Shown in pieces: positions 26,935-34,223 of a stretch of 49,293 nt of DNA; the first letter of the stretch is position 1; the number at the start of each line of letters is the position of its first letter. Made by a program: the position numbers and the translations under genes. Origin of the DNA: Nitrospirae bacterium CG02_land_8_20_14_3_00_41_53 (lineage in GTDB: Bacteria; Nitrospirota; Thermodesulfovibrionia; Thermodesulfovibrionales; SM23-35); contig PEUB01000092.1 in the NCBI GenBank assembly GCA_002780895.1, positions 1 to 49,293 on the forward strand, read 5' to 3'. A model generated the notes under the pieces. That model had not been told where the DNA came from. It was given only the letters and a program-made list of their open reading frames with translations, and ran no database searches.

Positions 26935-28251
26935 CTACTTTTTCCCTTCATGTTCTGTTTTAATCCTTCCATCTCTTACTCTTTCCCTAATCGTTATTGT
27001 ATTTTCATGGGCATTTAAACCTTCTACTGACGCAATTGTCTTAACAGTCTCTGCGAGTTTTGAAAAACCATCCTTTGTGAAACTCAAAAGATTTGAACGT
27101 TTTACAAAATCATAAACGCCGAGTGGTGATGAGAACCTTGCTGTCCCCCCTGTTGGAAGGGTATGGTTCGGGCCTGCTGAATAATCCCCTAATGCCTCAG
27201 GTGTCCACTCTCCAAGAAATATCGCACCCGCATTCTTAATCATAGGTAAAACATTCATTGGCTCTTCAGTCATAACCTCAAGATGTTCAGGTGCGATATG
27301 GTTTGATAGCTCTGCAGCGTCTTTTATATCTTTTGTAATTATTATAGCGCCGTAATTATCAATAGATTTTTTTGCAATCTCTTTTCTCTTTAGCCTGCCA
27401 ACTTGTCTCTCAAGCTCTTTGTCAACAGCATCTGCCACCCTTCTGGAATCAGTTATTAATATAGATGATGCAAACTCATCGTGTTCTGCCTGGCTGAGCA
27501 AGTCAGCTGCAACAAATGCCGGGTTTGCCGAATCGTCTGCAATAATCAATATCTCGCTTGGCCCTGCAATCATATCTATATCCACAATCCCAAAGACCAT
27601 CTTCTTTGCTGTTGCTACATAGATATTCCCGGGACCTACAATCTTATCAACCTTCTTTATCGTCTCTGTTCCATATGCCATTGCCCCAACTGCCTGTGCT
27701 CCGCCAATCTGATAAACCTCTTTAATCCCGAGCAATTTTATTGCAGCCATCACATATGAATTTATCTCGCCCTTTGGAGTAGGTACACATAGGGCTATTT
27801 CTTTTACACCCGCCACCTGAGCAGGGATAATGTTCATCAAAACGGTAGATGGATAGGAAGCCTTACCCCCTGGTATATATACACCGATCCTTCCAATTGG
27901 CATTATCAACTGCCCGAGGGTTGTGTCTCCTTCAGAAAAAGTCCAGGATTCCTCTTTCTGCATTTTATGAAAAGCCTTTATCCTTCTTGCAGAGAGTTTA
28001 ATGGCTTTTACTGCTTTTGCATCTGCCTTTTCTGCATATCTTGATATTTCATCTGGCCTTATTCTCAATCCCTTTGCCTTCAGGAAATCAAATGCCTCTG
28101 TATATCTAAGGACTGCCTTGTCCCCATTTCTCCTCACATCATCAAGGATAGCCTTAACCTTAAGCTCAATCTCCTGACTACCTCCCGCTGCACGTTCCTT
28201 GAGAACCTTGAGGAAAGCCATCATTGCCTTATTGTTTCTTATAACCCTCAT
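26935..28251 (-). CDS. hisD: Histidinol dehydrogenase
   Basis: A 438-residue zinc enzyme that oxidises histidinol to histidine in two NAD-dependent steps. Visible motifs include IPGGKASYPSTVLM, the glycine-rich GPGNIYVATAKK, the metal region SQAEHDEFASSILI, and the catalytic Glu-His pair in IAPEHLEV. Length matches the family. It is separated from hisH (41.6 kb), so histidine genes are scattered. No clear ribosome site precedes the ATG. Confidence 0.95.
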   Translation of the reverse strand: MRVIRNNKAMMAFLKVLKERAAGGSQEIELKVKAILDDVRRNGDKAVLRYTEAFDFLKAKGLRIRPDEISRYAEKADAKAVKAIKLSARRIKAFHKMQKEESWTFSEGDTTLGQLIMPIGRIGVYIPGGKASYPSTVLMNIIPAQVAGVKEIALCVPTPKGEINSYVMAAIKLLGIKEVYQIGGAQAVGAMAYGTETIKKVDKIVGPGNIYVATAKKMVFGIVDIDMIAGPSEILIIADDSANPAFVAADLLSQAEHDEFASSILITDSRRVADAVDKELERQVGRLKRKEIAKKSIDNYGAIIITKDIKDAAELSNHIAPEHLEVMTEEPMNVLPMIKNAGAIFLGEWTPEALGDYSAGPNHTLPTGGTARFSSPLGVYDFVKRSNLLSFTKDGFSKLAETVKTIASVEGLNAHENTITIRERVRDGRIKTEHEGKK

Positions 28252-28298
28252 TGGAGATAATTCTAACCCTTAAGCGCCGATTATTCAAGAATAATGTA

Positions 28299-28307
28299 TG
28301 CTATATT
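28299..28307 (+). promoter_or_regulatory. extended -10 promoter for truA (leaderless candidate)
   Basis: TG-n-TATATT, with the -10 box ending 7 nt before the truA ATG. There is no Shine-Dalgarno, so transcription would start at or next to the ATG. Confidence 0.45.
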
Positions 28308-28314
28308 TTGAACC

Positions 28315-29082
28315 ATGAGAAAAATCAAGCTCCTCCTCGAGTATGACGGCACAGCCTATCAGGGCTGGCAGGTACAGAAAAAGGGGCTCACCATTCAGGG
28401 CGTCGTTGAGGAAAAAATATTAAAAATAACCGGAGAAAGATCGAGGGTTATCGGTGCAAGCAGGACTGATGCAGGCGTTCATGCACTCGGCCAGGTGGCA
28501 GTATTCAGGACTGAATCGAGGCTTGACCCGGAAACCATAAAAAGGGCATTGAATGCCCTGCTCCCTCAGGACATCAGGGTTCTTGATACATCTGAGGTTG
28601 ATGATTCATTTAATCCGAGAGATAGTGCTGTTAAAAAAAGTTACTTTTATATCATCGCAAACCAGAGAGAATCATCAGCATTTATATACAGATATGTATG
28701 GATAATTCAGCAGCCCCTTGAGCTAAAGTCTATGGTAGAAGCAGCGCAGGTACTCATAGGCACGCACGATTTTTCTTCTTTTAGAGGTACTGGCAGCAGC
28801 ATAAAAAATGATATCAGGGAAATTTTTTCTCTGAATGTAGAAAGGTTTTGGGAAATGGATTTTATGACTTCGAGTATAAAGGGCGAATTCATAAAGATTA
28901 GGATAGAGGCTAATGGTTTTCTCAGGCATATGGTCAGGAATATTGTTGGTACCCTTGTTGAGATTGGCAGGGGAAGGTTTACGGCTGAGAGGATACAAGA
29001 GATTCTAAAATCACATGATAGAAGGCTTGCCGGGCCAACTGCCCCTGCAAGCGGCCTTTTCCTTGAAAGGATTGTGTATTAA
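28315..29082 (+). CDS. truA: tRNA pseudouridine synthase A
   Basis: A 255-residue enzyme that converts U38-U40 in the tRNA anticodon arm to pseudouridine. The catalytic Asp is in SRTDAGVHALGQ (about residue 52). LEYDGTAYQGWQ opens the protein and FLRHMVRNIVGTLVEIGRG is the conserved C-terminal segment. It is divergent from hisD, with a 63-bp gap. Confidence 0.95.
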   Translation: MRKIKLLLEYDGTAYQGWQVQKKGLTIQGVVEEKILKITGERSRVIGASRTDAGVHALGQVAVFRTESRLDPETIKRALNALLPQDIRVLDTSEVDDSFNPRDSAVKKSYFYIIANQRESSAFIYRYVWIIQQPLELKSMVEAAQVLIGTHDFSSFRGTGSSIKNDIREIFSLNVERFWEMDFMTSSIKGEFIKIRIEANGFLRHMVRNIVGTLVEIGRGRFTAERIQEILKSHDRRLAGPTAPASGLFLERIVY

Positions 29083-29188
29083 ATACCAAATAGAGGTTTC
29101 TCCTTCAGTAAAAAGTCTGAATCTTTGGAGAAAAATTTATCAGTAAAGCATATAATCTGCTCTTCAACAGATAACAGCATCATATGTA

Positions 29189-29217
29189 TTGACATAAAAT
29201 TGGCCCTTATATAGAAT
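29189..29217 (+). promoter_or_regulatory. sigma70 promoter, leaderless candidate
   Basis: Perfect TTGACA, 17-nt spacer, TAGAAT. The -10 box ends 6 nt before the ATG at 29224 and no ribosome site exists between them. Confidence 0.6.
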
Positions 29218-29223
29218 TTTACT

Positions 29224-29799
29224 ATGAGAAACAAGATATTGCTCGTTGAAGACTCAAAGGTTGTGCAGCAGATGTACAGGAATAAGTTGACATTCGAGCA
29301 ATTCAATGTGCTTACAGCAGATAACGGTATGGAAGCGATTAAGATCCTCTCGCAGGAAAAACCCGACATTATTCTTCTGGATCTTATGATGCCTATCATG
29401 GATGGGTACAAAGTACTTCAGGTTGTAAAAACAGACCCGAAACTTTCGAGCATCCCGGTATTGGTCTTTTCTGCAAAGGGCCAGTCTGATGAAGTAGAGA
29501 AAGCTCTTAACCTCGGCGCTGCAGGTTATATTGTAAAAGCAACCACCAAGCCTAATGAGGTTGTCGAACAAATAAGAAAGGTGCTAAGCCAAAAACCTAA
29601 AGTCCAGGAATTCACACACTATATTGTTGAAGTCAGGGAAAACGCCTATGATGCAAAAAAACTGGCATCAGACTTTAATTTAAATGACCTGAGATGCCAG
29701 AAGTGTCAGGCACCTCTGCTCCTCGATTTGATCCCGGATTTTTCACACGAAACCCCCTGGTTTACCGGAAAATTCTTCTGCCCGAGGTGTCAGAGCTGA
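29224..29799 (+). CDS. CheY-like receiver with C-terminal zinc ribbon
   Basis: The 191-residue product begins with a complete receiver domain: acidic pair VEDS, phospho-acceptor Asp in LLDLMMP (about residue 53), the Thr/Ser-like switch VFSAKG and the conserved Lys in GYIVKA. A linker of about 45 residues leads to a four-cysteine zinc ribbon (CQKCQAP...CPRCQS). No output enzyme or DNA-binding domain is present. It converges on cheB of the chemosensory operon and may feed into that pathway, but this is inference. The start is fixed by the receiver N-terminus. Confidence 0.85.
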   Translation: MRNKILLVEDSKVVQQMYRNKLTFEQFNVLTADNGMEAIKILSQEKPDIILLDLMMPIMDGYKVLQVVKTDPKLSSIPVLVFSAKGQSDEVEKALNLGAAGYIVKATTKPNEVVEQIRKVLSQKPKVQEFTHYIVEVRENAYDAKKLASDFNLNDLRCQKCQAPLLLDLIPDFSHETPWFTGKFFCPRCQS

Positions 29800-29823
29800 C
29801 TTTTTTTCCATTAATCCTCCGCT

Positions 29824-30891
29824 TTACAAATCATCGATCCGCTCTGTTTCCCTGACTAATTTTACTATCTCAACAGGTATCTCAGATATAGGCAAGACCC
29901 TCCCCGCAGCACCTGCTTTTATTACCTCTGAAGGCATACCGAAGACAACAGCAGTATCCTCTGATTCTGCTATAGTATACCCCCCTCTCTTTTTAATTTC
30001 CAGCATCCCTTCTAATCCATCGCTACCCATACCTGTAAGAACAACTCCCATCGTCTTGGGCCCAAAAACTTCTGCAGCAGATGACATCATCATATCAACT
30101 GATGGTATATATTTATCTGTATTCTTTGATTCTTTAATTGTCGCGACTATCCTTTGCCCTTTTTTTCTAAAAAGCATATGGAAACCACCAGGACAAATAA
30201 GAACCTTACCCCTCTCCACCTCGTCACCGTCTCTTGCTTCCTTTACGCGGACCTTTGAAATTCCATTAAGTCTTTCAGCGAATGAGGCAGTAAAACCCCT
30301 TGGCATATGCTGGCTTATCACAATACCTGCTGGGAAATCGGATGGAAGTCTTGTAAGTATTATCTTGAGTGCAGCAGGTCCACCTGTTGATGCCCCGATA
30401 GCGACGGCTTCTATACCATGTTCCAAACTTTCTGAGGATGTCTGTTGAGTTCTCTCTCCCTCAAGAAGTTTGAGGTTTTTACTCAGTCTATCCATACGAA
30501 AGTCTTTTATCCCCTTCACCTTGCTAAGTAAATCCTTCTCCATGTTCTGAAATTCAACTGAGTTCATCTTTGGAGGCTTTGCTATAAAATCAGCTGCACC
30601 GAGTTCGAGTGCCTTAAATACAGTCTTTGAGTCGGAATACGAGCTGACAATTATCACTGGTGTTGGTCTCTTTTTCATCAGCCATCTGAGGAAACTGAAG
30701 CCATCCATCCCAGGCATCTCAAGGTCTAATGTTATAAGGTCAGGCATGAGTTTAAGGGTCTTTGCCATTGCATCTACGCCGTCTGACGAGATACCTGCCA
30801 CCTCGATGCGAGGGTCTTTCTCGAGCATTTTTCTTATCGTCTGCCTGCTATAGGCAGAGTCATCAACAACAAGAACATTAATCTTAGACAT
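29824..30891 (-). CDS. cheB: CheB methylesterase response regulator
   Basis: A 355-residue enzyme that removes methyl groups from receptor glutamates and deamidates glutamines. The receiver domain has Asp in TLDLEMPGMDG. The C-terminal esterase keeps the catalytic triad: Ser in GASTGGP, His in SQHMPRG, Asp in GMGSDG. It overlaps cheR by eight bases and is the last gene of the nine-gene chemosensory operon. Confidence 0.96.
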   Translation of the reverse strand: MSKINVLVVDDSAYSRQTIRKMLEKDPRIEVAGISSDGVDAMAKTLKLMPDLITLDLEMPGMDGFSFLRWLMKKRPTPVIIVSSYSDSKTVFKALELGAADFIAKPPKMNSVEFQNMEKDLLSKVKGIKDFRMDRLSKNLKLLEGERTQQTSSESLEHGIEAVAIGASTGGPAALKIILTRLPSDFPAGIVISQHMPRGFTASFAERLNGISKVRVKEARDGDEVERGKVLICPGGFHMLFRKKGQRIVATIKESKNTDKYIPSVDMMMSSAAEVFGPKTMGVVLTGMGSDGLEGMLEIKKRGGYTIAESEDTAVVFGMPSEVIKAGAAGRVLPISEIPVEIVKLVRETERIDDL

Positions 30892-31768
30892 CTCTATGAA
30901 CCCCTTTTTTTATAGGCTTCTGATAAACCATATCATGTTTAAAATGTCTAAGTGTAAAGGCAGTGGATAGATTTATAAGAGATTCAGCATGGCCTAACAG
31001 GAAATAACCTCCATCCATAAGCCTTTCATGGAATATCTCGATAACTTTTTTCCTTGACTGCTGATCAAAATATATTAACACGTTTCTACAGAATATCACA
31101 TCCATTTTGCCTATCAATTTTACCTTGAAAGGGTCAAGAAGATTTAGATAGCTGAAATTTACATGCTGTTTTACACTGTGTGATATCCTGAAAAGGCTGT
31201 CTTCTTCCTTGAAATATTTGTCAATAAAATAAGGCACTGTTGTCCTGAAGGAGTTCTTTCTGTAAATTCCACTTCTTGCAACCTGTAGTACCCTCTGGTT
31301 TATATCACTTCCTAATATCTCTATATCCCAGTCACAAAAATTGCCATTTTCGATCACGAGCATTGCAATAGTATAAGGCTCCTCGCCTGTAGAACAACCT
31401 GCGGACCATATCCTAAGCCTCTTCTTATCTTTATTTATATCCCTGAGCTCAGTCAGTATCTCCTCGCTGAATGTCTCAAGCTGGCTCTGCTCCCTGAAGA
31501 AATATGTCTCATTAACAGTTAGGATGTCTATTATCGATGCGAGTTCTTCGTCACGATTCCTGTCATAAAGCAGATGCCTGAAATAGTCCCTGAAGCTACT
31601 AAAGTGATGGTTCCTCACCCTCCTTGAAAGCCTCTTCTCAAGGAGATACCTTGACTCATCATCGAAATATATTCCAGAGTAATCCCTTATCAAATCCCTT
31701 ATGAGCCTGAATACATCTTCAGGCAGATGTATTAACTCTTCACTTTCAAACACCGAGGCTCTCTTCAA
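30884..31768 (-). CDS. cheR: CheR receptor methyltransferase
   Basis: A 294-residue SAM-dependent methyltransferase acting on receptor glutamates. The SAM-binding motif WSAGCSTGEEPYT and the late CRNVLIYFD are clear. The N-terminal all-helical CheR domain is complete. The start is uncertain: TTG at 31768 extends 23 bases into the HEAT gene, while GTG at 31753 would overlap it by eight. The pairing with cheB indicates an adapting pathway. Confidence 0.95.
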   Translation of the reverse strand: MKRASVFESEELIHLPEDVFRLIRDLIRDYSGIYFDDESRYLLEKRLSRRVRNHHFSSFRDYFRHLLYDRNRDEELASIIDILTVNETYFFREQSQLETFSEEILTELRDINKDKKRLRIWSAGCSTGEEPYTIAMLVIENGNFCDWDIEILGSDINQRVLQVARSGIYRKNSFRTTVPYFIDKYFKEEDSLFRISHSVKQHVNFSYLNLLDPFKVKLIGKMDVIFCRNVLIYFDQQSRKKVIEIFHERLMDGGYFLLGHAESLINLSTAFTLRHFKHDMVYQKPIKKGVHRDV

Positions 31769-33725
31769 CCACCTTTTTCACTATAGGGTCCTCTTCAAAG
31801 TCGAGGAGTTTTTCGAGTTCCTTCTTTATAACCACTTTCACTTTCGCCATTTTGCCTAACACCTCAACAGCAGACATCCTGGTCGCCCAATCTTCATCTT
31901 TCAGAAAAGGAATCAATTCTTCCTCTACATCATTAAAGGATGAAAGTGCTTTTATTGCGGTTCTTCTGACCTCTCTGTCCTCAGAAACAAGCATCCGGAG
32001 TAAAGCAGATCTTGCCTCGTCTCCACCTATCTTGCTTAAAGACTCTATTGCTGTTGCTACAACAAAACCATTTTTATCAGATAGTAGCTCTATAAGGAGT
32101 TTAACCGCCCTTGCATCTTTGAGCATACCGAGGGCATTTGAGACCGCAACCCTTACAGAGTCGTCTGAATCAGAAAGAAGAAGAGATAGGGACTCGAAGA
32201 TACCTTTACCACCAATATGGCCAAGGCTGAGGGCTGATAATACCCTTATGTCAGGCTCCTCATCTGTAAGCGCAAGGATGAGAAATCTAATGGACTCTTC
32301 TGTTTTAAGATGAGAAAAGGCATCAACAACAGCCTTCCTTACACCAATATTCCCATCCTTAAGTGTAAATCCCAATGCCGGCACCGCCTCAGTAGTGCCT
32401 ATTCTTCCAAGCAGCACAGCCGCATTTTTCCTCAGTGCCGGGTTTGCACTATCAAGTAAATATATTAGTTCAGAGACAGAAAGACCTGACCTTAGATTTG
32501 AAAGTGCATCAACTGCAGCCTCTTGCACATCCTCATATTGATCAGCTAAAAGTCTTTTTATAGGACTTATAGCTTTAAAATTATTGAGTTTTGAAATTGC
32601 TATTACAGCAAGAGAGCGGATATGTCCATCCTCGTTTCCCAGCAGCTTTTCAAGGGTGTCGTAGTAAACAGGAGAGGCTATTCTACCAGCAACCTCGCAT
32701 ATGAACCTTTTCTGGTAAAGGTTATCTGTATCAAAAAGCTTGAGCAGAGATTCTGGTCTGTCCTTGCCTATAAAGACAAGCGCTTTTTTGACATCTTCTT
32801 TGAATTTTTCGTCTTGTGATAGCTCAAGGAGGGGATTGTATGCCCGTTCATCTTTCATCAGGCCGAGTATGAGTATCGCAGATATTCTCACATCAGGTTT
32901 TTTTGACCACGCATGAGTAACGAGTATATCCAGGACCCGATCGCCAAGAAGCCTTTTTATCTCACCTGTTATAAATTCCTCGCTAAGACCTTTATGATAA
33001 AATCTTTCAATTCCCCGAAGGGCGTCTTCCTGTATAGTCTTTGAAGAATCCTCTATAAGGGGGACTACATATCTAAGCGTCTCGGGGTCAGCAATAAGAC
33101 TCAGGGCCTTTATAGCGGGTTCCCTGAGTGTCTTCTTATCCAGTGCCTTTATTAATGATGAGATTGCCTTCCTGTCTCCGATCCTGCCGAGTGCATCAGC
33201 AGCAGGATAGGCTGTCCATATGTCGCCACTTTCGAGTATCTCTATCAGGGCATCTACAACAGATGATTCACCTGCCTTGCCGATATGCTCTATAGCTGTA
33301 GCCCGTACATTTTCATCTTCATCCTTTAATGCATCGAACATGAGTGGCAGGGACCTGCTATCCTTCAATTCCCCCAAGATGTCTATAATGAATTTTCTTA
33401 CATCCTTATTAGGTGTATTGAATGCCTCGATTAAAAAAAGCATTGCCTTTTTATTAAGCCTCACAAGCGCTTCTATCGCGGAATTCCTTGCGCCTGCATT
33501 GTCTTCACGGTAAAGAAGATTTATTAATCCTTCTATGTACGTCTCGACCGGATGCTCCTCGAGAAGTATATCTGCAGCCGTGTTCCTGACCCTCCAACTC
33601 ACGTCCTCCATAGCGCTCAGGAGCAAATTTACATAAATATCACCAGACCTTCCCCTGAGGCTCTTAATGACATCCCTCCTGACCTCAACATCATCGTCTT
33701 TAAGTAGGCTTTCCAGATCCTGCAT
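31746..33725 (-). CDS. HEAT-repeat protein of the chemosensory operon
   Basis: A protein of about 659 residues built almost wholly of HEAT/PBS-lyase-like repeats, roughly twenty units of about 31 residues, with recurring ALGRIGDRKAI-like helices. It has no signal peptide, membrane helix or catalytic motif. Such solenoids bind proteins, so it may act as a scaffold or adaptor for CheW/CheR. I prefer ATG at 33725; an upstream TTG at 33734 adds three residues. It overlaps cheW upstream and cheR downstream, so it is firmly part of the operon. A HEAT protein inside a che operon is uncommon. Confidence 0.85.
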   Translation of the reverse strand: MQDLESLLKDDDVEVRRDVIKSLRGRSGDIYVNLLLSAMEDVSWRVRNTAADILLEEHPVETYIEGLINLLYREDNAGARNSAIEALVRLNKKAMLFLIEAFNTPNKDVRKFIIDILGELKDSRSLPLMFDALKDEDENVRATAIEHIGKAGESSVVDALIEILESGDIWTAYPAADALGRIGDRKAISSLIKALDKKTLREPAIKALSLIADPETLRYVVPLIEDSSKTIQEDALRGIERFYHKGLSEEFITGEIKRLLGDRVLDILVTHAWSKKPDVRISAILILGLMKDERAYNPLLELSQDEKFKEDVKKALVFIGKDRPESLLKLFDTDNLYQKRFICEVAGRIASPVYYDTLEKLLGNEDGHIRSLAVIAISKLNNFKAISPIKRLLADQYEDVQEAAVDALSNLRSGLSVSELIYLLDSANPALRKNAAVLLGRIGTTEAVPALGFTLKDGNIGVRKAVVDAFSHLKTEESIRFLILALTDEEPDIRVLSALSLGHIGGKGIFESLSLLLSDSDDSVRVAVSNALGMLKDARAVKLLIELLSDKNGFVVATAIESLSKIGGDEARSALLRMLVSEDREVRRTAIKALSSFNDVEEELIPFLKDEDWATRMSAVEVLGKMAKVKVVIKKELEKLLDFEEDPIVKKVVEESLGV

Positions 33726-34179
33726 CTTCTTCAAAAATCCCTTCTGATTCCTTTAGTATTATCTTCTCCTCTGATGTAAGGAGATCATCTATGTTAAGAA
33801 GAATTATTATTCTGTCACCTTTTTTCCCCAGACCGGTAAGATACTTTCTTTTTAACCCCTTAAATATAGACGGTGGGCCTATTATCTCTTCAGTGGTGAG
33901 GGAAATTATCTCTTTTATCTCATCTACGAGAAGACCGATTTTCTCGCTATCGTACTGTACTATAATTATACGCTCCTTTTTTACAGAGGGCTGAAAGCCA
34001 AACCGCTTTCTGAGATCAAGAAGAGGTATTACCTCACTCCTAACAGTTATAACACCGGATAGAAAATCGGGAAGTTCAGGCAGCGAATGTATCTTTTGTG
34101 TCTTAAGGATTTCAACAATCCTGTTGATTTCGACACCAAAATCTTCTCCGCCGATCTTAAATACAGCAAACTTTTTCAC
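33700..34179 (-). CDS. cheW: CheW-like coupling protein (first)
   Basis: A 159-residue CheW-domain protein that links receptors to CheA. It reads KFAVFKIGGEDFGVEI at the start, then the GVITVRSEVIPLLDLRKRFG motif and GLLVDEIKEI. A good AAAAGGAGAT site precedes the ATG. It lies between the MCP gene and the HEAT gene. A second CheW-domain protein is encoded upstream of the MCP. Confidence 0.92.
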   Translation of the reverse strand: MKKFAVFKIGGEDFGVEINRIVEILKTQKIHSLPELPDFLSGVITVRSEVIPLLDLRKRFGFQPSVKKERIIIVQYDSEKIGLLVDEIKEIISLTTEEIIGPPSIFKGLKRKYLTGLGKKGDRIIILLNIDDLLTSEEKIILKESEGIFEEDAGSGKPT

Positions 34180-34223
34180 CCCATCTCCTTTTTACCTTTC
34201 AACTAACTTTCTTAACCCTGCTT

